From the NCBI GenBank assembly GCA_002452735.1, contig DKFD01000002.1, forward strand, positions 1-54,527: a stretch of 54,527 nt of DNA. Reading direction: 5' to 3'. Source of the DNA: Patescibacteria group bacterium UBA6805 (GTDB taxonomy: Bacteria; Patescibacteriota; Minisyncoccia; Minisyncoccales; Minisyncoccaceae). Positions within the stretch are counted from its first letter, which is position 1; each line of letters opens with the position of its first letter. Positions 1 to 6,870 of this stretch are shown in pieces. The notes beneath the pieces are model-generated. The model had not been told where the DNA came from. It did no database searches and saw only the letters and a program-made list of their open reading frames with translations. The position numbers were made by a program, and so were the translations under genes.

Positions 1-753
1 GGCCAGGCGTTTTCCAATTCTTTGAAGAATTCATTAATGATGAATTTGGTGTCAGAGTGGAAGATGGATGGAAACGCCGATGATGCGTGGGGGAGCAACA
101 ACGGGACCCTTGTTGGTCCGACCCACTTGCCCGTCGCCAAATCGGGTTCCGACTGCGTTTCCGGAGGATGTTATCAGTTTGACGGGACAGAAGATTATAT
201 TAATTGCGGAAACGGCACAACTTTAAATATCGCCAATGCGATAACGCTTGAAGCGTGGATAAAGCCAAGCGCCATTTCTGGTTCTCAGGATATTATCGCG
301 AAACCAAGCAATTATGTTCTTGAATTAAAACCCACGGGTAAAATAACAATGGCGCTATCGACCAATGAAGGGTGGCACTTTACATTAGACAGTATTGCTG
401 GTTTATCGTCAGGCAATTGGTATCATGTAGTCGGTAGTTATAGTTCTGCCGGAGCCGTTGTTAAATTTTACATTAACGGGGTTTTGGACAGAACCGATAC
501 TACTTCAACCTCGGGGATGATAACAACTTCGGCCAATAATCTCAATCTTGCTTATTATAATTCGGGATTTCCCAATCGTTTTGGTGGTTTAATGGATGAA
601 GTTCGGCTTTATAACGAGTCGGTTCCAGTTTCCGAGATACAACAAAAATACTATACTGGCCTCAATAAGTTATTGGTTGGCGGTAATTTTTTTAAAGAAG
701 AATACAGGCAGAGGTTGGGAGAATTGAAAATGAATTTAGTTGATAATGACTAA
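1..753 (+). CDS. Pseudopilin-LamG fusion protein, 5'-truncated by window edge
   Basis: The frame is open from base 1 and its first residues (GQAFSNSLKNSL) match an internal stretch shared by the three complete pseudopilin-LamG genes in this window (23398, 29991, 36713), so about 35 N-terminal residues including the prepilin helix lie outside. The remainder is a concanavalin-A-like LamG/Laminin_G_3 domain: 'YQFDGTEDYINCGNG', 'ITLEAWIKPS', 'WYHVVGSYS', 'FYINGVLD' and the terminal 'MDEVRLYNESVPVSEIQ' strand. A short charged tail follows (YYTGLNKLL...RLGELK), also shared by the paralogs. The role is inferred as a secreted or pilus-associated carbohydrate- or surface-binding protein. The stop overlaps the next gene by 8 bp, so the two are probably co-transcribed. 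Confidence 0.85.
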   Translation, partial: GQAFSNSLKNSLMMNLVSEWKMDGNADDAWGSNNGTLVGPTHLPVAKSGSDCVSGGCYQFDGTEDYINCGNGTTLNIANAITLEAWIKPSAISGSQDIIAKPSNYVLELKPTGKITMALSTNEGWHFTLDSIAGLSSGNWYHVVGSYSSAGAVVKFYINGVLDRTDTTSTSGMITTSANNLNLAYYNSGFPNRFGGLMDEVRLYNESVPVSEIQQKYYTGLNKLLVGGNFFKEEYRQRLGELKMNLVDND

Positions 754-1681
754 AAAAGCCAAAGCTCTGGTTTTGTTTTCCGGAGGACTTGATTCCATGC
801 TTTCGGCGTTAATCTTGAAAGAGCGGGGAGTCAAAGTGACCCCGATGTGTTTTTTCAGCCATTTTTTCAAATGCGATAAAGCACATTTGTTCGCCAAAGA
901 CGCCGGTTTTAAACTAAGGAAAGAAGATTTTTCCAAAGAGCATTTGAAAATAGTCAAGAATCCTTGTTTTGGAAGGGGCTCGGGCATGAATCCCTGCATT
1001 GACTGCCACCTTTTGATGCTTAAAAAAGCAGGGCAGATAATGAGAAAAGAAGAATATGATTTCGTGGTTACCGGCGAGGTTCTGGGCCAAAGGCCGTTTT
1101 CCCAAAACAGGAGAGCTTTGGAGTTAATAGAAAAAAGAGCCGGCTTGAAAGGAATGATTGTCAGGCCTTTGTCTTTGAGGGTGTTGCCGGAAACCATTCC
1201 CGAGAAAAAAGGACTGATTCAAAGAGAATGGTTTTATGATATAAAAGGAAGGTCGAGAAAGCCGCAGCTGGCTCTGGCCAGAAGATTCAAAATCAAGAAT
1301 ATTCCCACCCCGGCTGGAGGATGTATTTTAACCGACCCTGTTTTTTCCCAAAGATTGAAAGAATTGTTTGAACTGAAAAAGAATTTCAACGGTTCTGACG
1401 TTGAATTGATAAAATCGGGTCGGGTTTTCTTCAAGAACAATTTTTTGATTGTCGTGGCCAGGAACGAATCAGAATGCAAAGAATTACTGAAGAAAAGAAA
1501 GAGGGGAGACCTTGTCCTGGAGCCCCATTCTTTCCCCGGGCCCACGGTTCTGGTTCGGAGAATCAAAAAATCACCCCGTTCAGAGATGATTGATTGCGGC
1601 ATTAAGCTGTTATTGGATTATGCCAAAAACGTTCCCGAAGACCCTGTTATTGAGATTTTACCGTTTCCAAAATCTTGTTGA
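746..1681 (+). CDS. PP-loop ATPase, ThiI/MnmA-like tRNA thiolation enzyme
   Basis: 311 residues from ATG 746 (a TTG at 740 is less likely). The N-terminal PP-loop motif SGGLDS is at residues 12-17, the ATP-binding signature of adenylating N-type ATP pyrophosphatases. Further motifs are 'MNPCIDCH', 'VVTGEVLGQRPFSQ' and 'PTPAGGCILTDP', a set found in proteins annotated as ThiI-like or tRNA-2-thiouridylase-like. The two cysteine motifs (CIDC and GGC) could carry the sulfur relay. By homology it would adenylate a tRNA uridine for 4-thio or 2-thio modification, but the exact nucleoside cannot be read from sequence. The start overlaps the upstream pseudopilin gene. The 3' end runs 35 bp into the convergent rplT gene. 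Confidence 0.8.
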   Translation: MTKKAKALVLFSGGLDSMLSALILKERGVKVTPMCFFSHFFKCDKAHLFAKDAGFKLRKEDFSKEHLKIVKNPCFGRGSGMNPCIDCHLLMLKKAGQIMRKEEYDFVVTGEVLGQRPFSQNRRALELIEKRAGLKGMIVRPLSLRVLPETIPEKKGLIQREWFYDIKGRSRKPQLALARRFKIKNIPTPAGGCILTDPVFSQRLKELFELKKNFNGSDVELIKSGRVFFKNNFLIVVARNESECKELLKKRKRGDLVLEPHSFPGPTVLVRRIKKSPRSEMIDCGIKLLLDYAKNVPEDPVIEILPFPKSC

Positions 1682-1997
1682 ATATCTCGGGATTTTCCTT
1701 TATCAGTTGGGCCAGGATTTTCCTGTCGATTTCAATCTTGTTTTTCCTTAATAAGGCGATGAACTTGCTGTAGGTCAAATCCTTTTCCCTGACCGCGGCC
1801 GAGATATGCGTCTGCCATAAAGCCCTCTTTACCCTTTTTTTAACCTTTCTGTCCCGGTAAGCATAAACGCCGGCTTTCATGACGGCCTGCTTGGCCATCT
1901 TGTATTTTGATTTTCTCCCCCACCTGTAGCCCTTGGCCTGTTTTAATACTTTTTTCCTTCTTTTGTGGGCCGTGGTTCCCCTTTTGACTCGAGCCAT
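1647..1997 (-). CDS. rplT: 50S ribosomal protein L20
   Basis: 116 residues, the normal length for bL20. The protein begins MARVKRGTTAHKRRKK and has the very basic N-terminal extension and 'GYRWGRKSKYKMAKQAVMKA' region that contact 23S rRNA during early 50S assembly. It is the last gene of the infC-rpmI-rplT block, one base after rpmI. In many bacteria L20 represses this operon by binding its mRNA; no such site is evident here. Its 3' end overlaps the convergent PP-loop gene by 35 bp, so no separate terminator fits between them. Confidence 0.97.
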   Translation of the reverse strand: MARVKRGTTAHKRRKKVLKQAKGYRWGRKSKYKMAKQAVMKAGVYAYRDRKVKKRVKRALWQTHISAAVREKDLTYSKFIALLRKNKIEIDRKILAQLIKENPEIFNKILETVKSQ

Positions 1998-1998
1998 A

Positions 1999-2190
1999 TT
2001 ATTTACCTAATAGTTTTTTTATTTTTTTCGCTTCGGCTTCGGACATTTTTACCATTTTGCGAAGACTCCTTCTTTTATTGGATGATTGTTTGGCTAAAAG
2101 ATGGTCTTGTCCTACGGCTCTTCTTAAGACTTTTCCCGTTTTGGTTACCTTGAATCTTTTGGTTAAAGATTTTCTTGTTTTCGCTTTCAT
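1999..2190 (-). CDS. rpmI: 50S ribosomal protein L35
   Basis: 63 residues, typical for bL35. It starts MKAKTRKSLTKRFKVTKTGK and contains the conserved basic stretch 'AVGQDHLLAKQSSNKRRSLRK'-like region expected of the family. It lies one base downstream of infC and one base upstream of rplT, the classical infC-rpmI-rplT order, so all three are read from one transcript. Confidence 0.96.
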   Translation of the reverse strand: MKAKTRKSLTKRFKVTKTGKVLRRAVGQDHLLAKQSSNKRRSLRKMVKMSEAEAKKIKKLLGK

Positions 2191-2191
2191 G

Positions 2192-2704
2192 CTATTTCTT
2201 TAGAATAATCATTGACAGGCCTTTGGGCTCTTTTTTCAACTCTTTCTCAACCTTTACCTCCACTTTGGCTGTCAGGCCTTCCATGAACTTGTTTATCTTG
2301 TTAAATCCCACCTCCGATAAATACTTTTGCCTTCCCTTCAAGGGCAGGGCCACTCTTACTTTGTCTCCCTTGTTCAGGATTTTTTCCGCGGAGACAATCT
2401 TGGTCTGAATGTCGTTGTCGGAAATATTAAAAGACAACTTGATTGTCTTTACTTCGCCCTTTTTGCTTCCGGCGACGTTTTTCCTTTCTTTCTTCTGGAG
2501 CTGGTAGAGGTATTTGCCGTAATCTCCTATCCTGCAGATGGGGGGAAGAACCTTTTCCGTTACCTGAATCAGGTCCAGGCTCTTTTCCTTTGCCATTTCC
2601 ACGGCTTTTTCTACGGGCAAGATTCCTATTTGCTGTCCGTCAACGTCTATCAGTCTTACCTCTTTGGCTCTTATTTGATTGTTGTATAGCGGTCTTCTAT
2701 TCAA
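2192..2704 (-). CDS. infC: Translation initiation factor IF-3 (probable TTG start)
   Basis: Residues match IF-3: N-terminal domain 'NNQIRAKEVRLIDVDGQQIG' and C-terminal domain 'EVKTIKLSFNISDNDIQTK', with 'KGDKVRVALPLKGRQ'. IF-3 binds the 30S subunit and polices start-codon selection. The open frame continues upstream to about 2878, but that part is tmRNA sequence and should not be translated as IF-3. The first plausible start is TTG at 2704, giving 170 residues, close to the usual 170-180. No ATG or GTG lies between the tmRNA and the first conserved residues, and no Shine-Dalgarno is visible because the tmRNA acceptor stem occupies that place. A non-AUG start recalls the AUU start used for infC autoregulation in E. 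coli. The exact start is an inference. Confidence 0.9.
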   Translation of the reverse strand: MNRRPLYNNQIRAKEVRLIDVDGQQIGILPVEKAVEMAKEKSLDLIQVTEKVLPPICRIGDYGKYLYQLQKKERKNVAGSKKGEVKTIKLSFNISDNDIQTKIVSAEKILNKGDKVRVALPLKGRQKYLSEVGFNKINKFMEGLTAKVEVKVEKELKKEPKGLSMIILKK

Positions 2705-2710
2705 AGTTAT

Positions 2711-3063
2711 TGGTGGAGGTGGCGAGTAATGAGCTCGCGTCCAAAAATTATCCGATAATAATTCTACAAGCTTATCCCGGTTTTTGTTTGACGAACCATT
2801 GCCTTTAAACCGGAAGAAACGACAATGGGCCGGGTTCGGTTTTGCCTTCGGTTTTGCCTTCCTGAACCAAGAAGCCAATACCTATCCCGCTATTTTTTGC
2901 CCTTAAAACTCAGCGAGAATCGGAGATAAGGACAGCATTAAGCGTAAGCTAATGCAGGTTCTTCAAATAAGTTGGCACTTATTAAAGTTTCCCGGGGTTT
3001 TACGAGGACCGAGACCTCGGCTTGCCTTATTACTTTCAAATTTCTGTCGAAGCAATCACCCCC
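2711..3063 (-). ncRNA. ssrA: Transfer-messenger RNA (tmRNA)
   Basis: One-piece tmRNA of 353 nt. The 5' end GGGGGTG pairs fully (one G-U) with CACCTCC before ACCA at the 3' end. The 3' half shows the typical 'TTTGGACGCGAG' lead-in to a 5-bp T-stem (GCGAG/CTCGC), and CCA is encoded. The tag frame is at 2976-2938: resume codon GCC, then peptide ANLFEEPALAYA and TAA. It rescues stalled ribosomes together with SmpB, whose gene lies immediately upstream. Oddities: the T-loop reads CTCATTA rather than the usual TTCRANY, the resume codon sits in the loop of a 7-bp inverted repeat (2966-2983), and the tag ends LAYA instead of the common LAA. The 5' end overlaps the smpB stop by 8 nt; infC begins about 6 nt after CCA. 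Confidence 0.95.
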
Positions 3064-3517
3064 GTGCCTTTAATTCTCTTCTAATCGTTCTTTCAATGTC
3101 TTTCTTTCTTATAGATTCCCTTTTGTCCGCCTTCTTCTTGCCCTTGGCCAAACCAAAGGAAATCTTAATTTTGTGTTTTTTAGTATAGACCGATAAGGGG
3201 ATTAAAGTCAAGCCCTTTTCTTTCGATTTCCCCGTGAGATAATTTATCTCTTTTTCGTGGACAAGGAGCTTTCTGTCCCTCTGGGGGTCAAAGGTTTTAC
3301 TTGTGTTTAACGGCTGGTAAGCGGGGATATTGGCTCCGACCCAGAATATCTCGGCTTTGCCTTTTTCGTTCTTTCTGATTGAAACATATGAGCCGGACAA
3401 GCTGATGCTCCTGGTTTTAAGGGACTTGACTTCCTGGCCGTTCAAAGCCAAGCCAGCCTCGAACTTCTCTAGTATTTCGTAATCAAAACCAGCTTTTTTG
3501 TTCTCGGCTATGGTCAT
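3056..3517 (-). CDS. smpB: SsrA-binding protein SmpB
   Basis: 153 residues, standard SmpB length. Motifs: 'NKKAGFDYEILEKFEAGL', 'LNGQEVKSLKTRSISLSGSY', 'RDRKLLVHEKEI', 'GLTLIPLSVYTKKHKIKI' and 'GLAKGKKKADKRESIRKKD', the last being the basic C-terminal tail that enters the mRNA channel. It binds tmRNA and delivers it to stalled ribosomes. Its last codons (CGG GGG TGA) are also the first bases of the tmRNA. A -10-like TAAAAT (3529-3524) sits 6 nt before the ATG, so the message may be leaderless. Divergent from argS. Confidence 0.96.
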   Translation of the reverse strand: MTIAENKKAGFDYEILEKFEAGLALNGQEVKSLKTRSISLSGSYVSIRKNEKGKAEIFWVGANIPAYQPLNTSKTFDPQRDRKLLVHEKEINYLTGKSKEKGLTLIPLSVYTKKHKIKISFGLAKGKKKADKRESIRKKDIERTIRRELKARG

Positions 3518-3523
3518 GTTTTC

Positions 3524-3548
3524 ATTTTATCCGATTTTCTGCTAAAAT
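3524..3548. promoter_or_regulatory. Divergent -10 elements for smpB and argS
   Basis: The 40-bp gap between smpB and argS contains TAAAAT on the minus strand (3529-3524), 6 nt before the smpB ATG, and TAAAAT on the plus strand (3543-3548), 9 nt before the argS ATG. The -35 regions are weak. The short distance to the starts suggests leaderless or near-leaderless transcripts in both directions. Confidence 0.5.
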
Positions 3549-3557
3549 GAAAGCGCT

Positions 3558-5108
3558 ATGGACGCAAGAAAAGAAATAAAGGATTTGGTGGAAAAAGCTA
3601 TTAAAGACCTTTACGGCCTGGATTTTTCCGTTCAAGTGTTGAGCCCCAGGGGAAAGTCCCATGGTGATTTCGCCGTCAGCTCTGCTTTGGAGATAGCCAA
3701 AAGCCTGGGCAAAGACCCCATGCCGATCGCCCTGGAAATCAAAAACAAGATTGATGGCGGGATTTTCGAGAACGTCGAGACGGTTGAGCCGGGATTCATC
3801 AATTTCTTCTTTTCTTCGGACCTGATTAAGCGGGAGCTGATCGATGTTCTTAAACAGGGATTCAAGAGCCTGGACGTGGGCCAGGGGCGGAAAGTTCAGG
3901 TTGAGTTCATTTCCGCCAATCCTACCGGTCCCTTGACCGTGGGCAATGCCCGGGGAGGTCCTTTCGGAGACGTTCTGGGAAATGTTTTCAAAAGAGCCGG
4001 TTATGAGGTGGAAAAAGCATATTACGTCAACGATTACGGAAACCAGATTCTTTCCCTGGGCCATTCCATTTTGAAAGATTCGGAAGACGGATATGCGGGC
4101 AAATACATCGACGAACTGGCTTTGCAAATCAAAGAAAAAGACCCATACGTCGCTGGCCGGAAAGGAGCAAAGATTATTCTTGAAGGAATCAAGAAAACCG
4201 TTGAAAGGCTGGGCATTGAATACGACGAATGGTTTCTGGAGTCGGAATTGCACGAAAAAGGAGAAATCGAAAAAACCATAGACCTTTTAAGGAAGAAAGG
4301 CTTTGTTTATGAAAAAGAGGGGGCGTTGTGGTTTGAGTCCACTCTTTTCAATGACGAGCGGGACAGGGTTTTAATCAAGATGGACGAGGAGAAGACGTAT
4401 CTGGCCGGGGACATTGCTTTTCACAGATACAAATTCGAGGAGAAGAAGTTTGACAAAGTGATTAATGTCTGGGGAGCCGACCATTACGGCGACGTGGCCG
4501 GCCTTAAGGGAGGAGTAGAGGCCCTGGGGTACAAGAACAAACTGGAGGTCGTTCTTCTTCAGTTCGTGACCGTGGTAAAAGAGGGAAAGCCGGTCAAAAT
4601 GTCCAAGAGGCTGGGAACGGCCATAACCATGGACGACTTGCTGGAAGAGTTGAGTCCGGACGTAATCAGGTTTTTCTTTCTGGAATCATCGGCCAATACG
4701 CATTTGAATTTTGACATGGATTTGGCCAAAGAGCAGTCGGAAAAGAATCCGGTTTTCTACGTTCAGTACGCTTATGCCAGAATCTGCAGCATCCTGAGAA
4801 AAGCCGAAGGGTTTAAAGAAGCACAATCCCTTTCCTTGTTAAAAGAGAAAAGAGAGCTTGAGTTAATGAAGGAAGTTTTGAGGTTCAGGGACGTTGTCGA
4901 GGACACGGTCAAGGATTATCAATTGCAGAGGATTCCTCAGTATGCGATATCCCTGGCCGAGGCCTTCCACGGGTTTTACCAGGATTGTCAGGTTCTGGTT
5001 GAAGACGAGAATCTGAAAAACCAGAGATTGAATCTGGTTCTGGGCGTTAAGATTGCCCTAAAGAGTGTGCTGGACTTGATGGGGGTTTCGGCGCCGGAGG
5101 AGATGTAG
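3558..5108 (+). CDS. argS: Arginyl-tRNA synthetase
   Basis: 516 residues, class I. N-terminal Add-1-like domain (about residues 1-90), then 'EFISANPTGPLTVGNARGG', the ArgRS form of the HIGH region. Here the two His positions read T and N (TVGN), which departs from the usual H-x-G-H. 'YVNDYGNQ', 'VWGADHYGDV' and 'PVKMSKRLGT' (KMSKR loop) follow, with a C-terminal DALR anticodon-binding helical domain from about residue 400 ('NPVFYVQYAYARICSI'). It charges tRNA-Arg. Its TAG stop directly abuts the stop of the convergent acetyltransferase gene with no spacer. Confidence 0.96.
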   Translation: MDARKEIKDLVEKAIKDLYGLDFSVQVLSPRGKSHGDFAVSSALEIAKSLGKDPMPIALEIKNKIDGGIFENVETVEPGFINFFFSSDLIKRELIDVLKQGFKSLDVGQGRKVQVEFISANPTGPLTVGNARGGPFGDVLGNVFKRAGYEVEKAYYVNDYGNQILSLGHSILKDSEDGYAGKYIDELALQIKEKDPYVAGRKGAKIILEGIKKTVERLGIEYDEWFLESELHEKGEIEKTIDLLRKKGFVYEKEGALWFESTLFNDERDRVLIKMDEEKTYLAGDIAFHRYKFEEKKFDKVINVWGADHYGDVAGLKGGVEALGYKNKLEVVLLQFVTVVKEGKPVKMSKRLGTAITMDDLLEELSPDVIRFFFLESSANTHLNFDMDLAKEQSEKNPVFYVQYAYARICSILRKAEGFKEAQSLSLLKEKRELELMKEVLRFRDVVEDTVKDYQLQRIPQYAISLAEAFHGFYQDCQVLVEDENLKNQRLNLVLGVKIALKSVLDLMGVSAPEEM

Positions 5109-5621
5109 TTAAACATATTTAACCATTATTACGCAGTCGCCGTATTTGCCGTAATATTTAAAGCCGTCTTTTATGGTGCCGATTTTTACAAAACCCAGCT
5201 TTTTGTAAAGATTCATTGCTGTTTTGTTGTTCGCGAAAACAGTTAGGTGCACTATTTTGAATTTTAATTTTTTAATCCCCTCGTTCATTGTTTTTCTGAA
5301 CAGTTTTTCGCCCAACCCCATTCCTCTCACCCCTTTTTTTAAAAAGATACCAATGTCTCCGAGATGGCTTCTGGTTTCGCTGTCAGTCTTGGATATTCCC
5401 GATATGCCGGCAACTTTTCCATTAATATCTATTACAAAAGCGACGTGCTTTTTATCTTTTACCTCTTTAAGGGTCTTTTTAAGATATTCTTCTTCTTGTT
5501 TTCGCGTCATTTTTTTCTGGATTGAAATCATCGCTCTTTCTTCAACCAAAGAATTAATCATGGAAAGGCAGGAATCGACGTCGCTTAATTTCAGCGGCCT
5601 GATTGTTATTTTCTCTTTCAT
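5109..5621 (-). CDS. GNAT-family N-acetyltransferase
   Basis: 170 residues from ATG 5621; an upstream in-frame start at 5639 is less likely because the -10 box lies between them. The fold is GNAT: N-terminal 'ITIRPLKLSDVDSCLSM', acetyl-CoA-binding motif A around 'IGIFLKKGVRGMGLGEKLF' (Q/R-x-x-G-x-G/A type) and motif B 'HLTVFANNKTAMNLYKKLGF', which resembles RimI/RimJ-type enzymes. It would acetylate a protein N-terminus or small amine; the substrate is unknown. The stop abuts the argS stop. Confidence 0.85.
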   Translation of the reverse strand: MKEKITIRPLKLSDVDSCLSMINSLVEERAMISIQKKMTRKQEEEYLKKTLKEVKDKKHVAFVIDINGKVAGISGISKTDSETRSHLGDIGIFLKKGVRGMGLGEKLFRKTMNEGIKKLKFKIVHLTVFANNKTAMNLYKKLGFVKIGTIKDGFKYYGKYGDCVIMVKYV

Positions 5622-5627
5622 CCTTCG

Positions 5628-5656
5628 ATTATATCCCATTATTTCTCTTTTGAGAA
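5628..5656 (-). promoter_or_regulatory. Promoter of the GNAT gene
   Basis: A perfect TATAAT (5633-5628) lies 6 nt before ATG 5621. A weak -35 TTCTCA (5656-5651) is 17 bp away. The spacing implies a leaderless transcript. Confidence 0.6.
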
Positions 5657-5663
5657 TAGATTA

Positions 5664-5692
5664 TTGTCAGCAATTTCTTTTTATGATATGTT
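5664..5692 (+). promoter_or_regulatory. Promoter of the 68-residue gene
   Basis: TTGTCA (5664-5669), a 17-bp spacer, then TATGTT (5687-5692). The leader to ATG 5724 is about 25 nt and contains an AGAGG Shine-Dalgarno, unlike the leaderless neighbours. Confidence 0.6.
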
Positions 5693-5723
5693 CTTCTTAG
5701 GTCATTTAACAAGAGGAATCACA

Positions 5724-5930
5724 ATGAAGAGACAATTAAGACCAAGAGACGCAGAGAGCCTTGTGGGCTTGGAGATTCTTGAAGCCAAAGACGAGAATAA
5801 TTCGCTTACCCTTACCTTGAGTAACGGAAGCATATTGGCAATCAAGAGCGATTTCGATGTCGGCCTTAGCTACGGCCGGTACCCGGTTGCAGCGGTAGAG
5901 CTCAACGGCCAGGTTATCTGGACAGACTAA
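5724..5930 (+). CDS. Small unknown protein
   Basis: 68 residues, starting MKRQLRPRDAESLVG. ATG 5724 is preceded by AGAGG at good spacing and a plausible promoter, and the gene ends in an intrinsic terminator, so it is a real independent unit. The sequence alternates short polar and hydrophobic stretches ('LTLTLSNGSILAIKSD', 'YPVAAVELNGQVIW'), which suggests a small beta-rich fold. No family is recognised, and no signal peptide or membrane segment is visible. Confidence 0.75.
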   Translation: MKRQLRPRDAESLVGLEILEAKDENNSLTLTLSNGSILAIKSDFDVGLSYGRYPVAAVELNGQVIWTD

Positions 5931-5946
5931 AAACCTGTCCTTTTTT
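5920..5946 (+). terminator. Intrinsic terminator
   Basis: Stem GGACAG (5920-5925) and CTGTCC (5935-5940) with a 9-nt loop, followed by TTTTTT. The stop codon of the small gene lies in the loop. Confidence 0.85.
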
Positions 5947-5950
5947 ATTA

Positions 5951-5979
5951 TTGTCTTCCCTTTTTAAAAGTGTTAGAAT
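5951..5979 (+). promoter_or_regulatory. Promoter of the deaminase gene
   Basis: TTGTCT (5951-5956), a 17-bp spacer, then TAGAAT (5974-5979), only 6 nt before ATG 5986. A leaderless transcript is expected. Confidence 0.65.
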
Positions 5980-5985
5980 GGCAAT

Positions 5986-6432
5986 ATGAACAAGTTCTTA
6001 AAACAGGCTGTCCAGGAGGGGCTGAAAGGGGTTAAGAGCGGTGCAGGAGGCCCTTTTGGAGCAGTAATGGTCAAAGACGGGAAAGTCATTGCCAAGGCCC
6101 ATAATATGGTCTTGAAAACAAAGGATCCCACGGCTCACGCAGAGATTAATGTTATCAGAAAGGCCTCAAAAAGGCTGAAAACCTTTGATTTGTCTTCCTG
6201 CGACCTTTATTCCGTTTCCGAGCCCTGTTCCATGTGCATGTCAGCCATTCATTGGACCAGAATCAGGAAGGTATATTACGGCTGCAAAAGGAAAGATGCC
6301 AGGAAGATAGGGTTCAGGGACGAGAGCATTGACAGGGCGATTGACAAGGCCAGAGGCAAGAGCATTGACCGCAAGGAGTGCCTGGAGCTTTTCAGGGTTT
6401 GGGAGAGCAAGGAAGATAAGGTAATGTATTAA
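5986..6432 (+). CDS. Guanine deaminase-like nucleoside/base deaminase
   Basis: 148 residues of the cytidine/deoxycytidylate deaminase superfamily. Zinc and catalytic motifs are 'TAHAEINVIRKA' (HAE) and 'SEPCSMCMSAIHW' (PCxxC). The N-terminal 'GAGGPFGAVMVKDGKVIA' and central 'CKRKDARKIGFRDE' fit Bacillus GuaD-type guanine deaminases better than TadA tRNA deaminases. It probably converts guanine to xanthine, but another purine base or nucleoside cannot be excluded. The stop overlaps the next gene's ATG by one base, so it is co-transcribed with the alkyltransferase gene. Confidence 0.85.
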   Translation: MNKFLKQAVQEGLKGVKSGAGGPFGAVMVKDGKVIAKAHNMVLKTKDPTAHAEINVIRKASKRLKTFDLSSCDLYSVSEPCSMCMSAIHWTRIRKVYYGCKRKDARKIGFRDESIDRAIDKARGKSIDRKECLELFRVWESKEDKVMY

Positions 6433-6701
6433 TGGAAACCTTCAGAGAAAAAGTTTTAAAAACGGTGAGGGGTATAAAGAGAGGAGAGGTTCTTTCTTAC
6501 AAGGAGGTGGCGAGAAGAGCGGGGAGGCCCAGGGCTTACCGGGCAGTGGGAAACATTCTGGCCAGGAACTTCGACCCTGAGATTCCCTGCCACAGGGTAA
6601 TCAGGTCGGATGGGAGGATTGGAGGGTATAATGGGGGGAGAAAAGCAAAGAAAGAATTATTGAAAGAAGAATCCATAATCGGAGACGATATTAAGAAATA
6701 G
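6432..6701 (+). CDS. Methylated-DNA-protein-cysteine methyltransferase (C-terminal domain only)
   Basis: 89 residues, the catalytic DNA-binding domain of Ogt/MGMT without the N-terminal domain. Helix-turn-helix region 'GEVLSYKEVARRAGRPRAYRAVGNILARN' and the active site PCHRVIRSDGRIGGYNGG. The nucleophile Cys53 is present, so it is not a Cys-less ATL protein. It would repair O6-alkylguanine by self-methylation. The last ten residues (ESIIGDDIKK) look foreign: they resemble the N-terminus of an XRE regulator and continue in frame past the TAG into the XRE remnant, marking the left junction of the AT-rich island. Confidence 0.88.
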   Translation: METFREKVLKTVRGIKRGEVLSYKEVARRAGRPRAYRAVGNILARNFDPEIPCHRVIRSDGRIGGYNGGRKAKKELLKEESIIGDDIKK

Positions 6702-6866
6702 CGAAACAAACTCGGTATTTCGCAAGAACAACTTTCAAAAAAGGGAAATGCGGCTTTTTATACAATCGCCAAAATTGAGGTAAGAGCAACCTCCAGCCCC
6801 ACCATTGAAACAGTTAAGAAAATAGCGGACGCACTCGGCGTTTCGCTTGATGATTTAATGAAATAA
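6702..6866 (+). pseudogene. XRE/HTH_3 regulator remnant lacking its start
   Basis: Fifty-four codons directly after the TAG of the alkyltransferase gene, in the same frame, encode most of a Cro/CI-type helix-turn-helix: 'RNKLGISQEQLSKK', then 'IAKIEVRATSSPTIETV' and 'KKIADALGVSLDDLMK', ending TAA. The missing first helix start (IIGDDIKK) is found as the tail of the upstream gene, separated only by the TAG. There is no in-frame ATG, GTG or TTG before the conserved region. It is best read as a regulator interrupted by a nonsense codon or recombination; readthrough would restore a fusion protein. Such regulators often control adjacent restriction-modification genes. Confidence 0.75.
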
Positions 6867-6870
6867 AAAT

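Noticed and set aside
2705..2878. N-terminal extension of IF-3 encoded upstream of 2704
   Set aside because: The open frame is there, but the sequence is the 3' half of tmRNA including the acceptor stem and CCA. The translated part has no IF-3 similarity.
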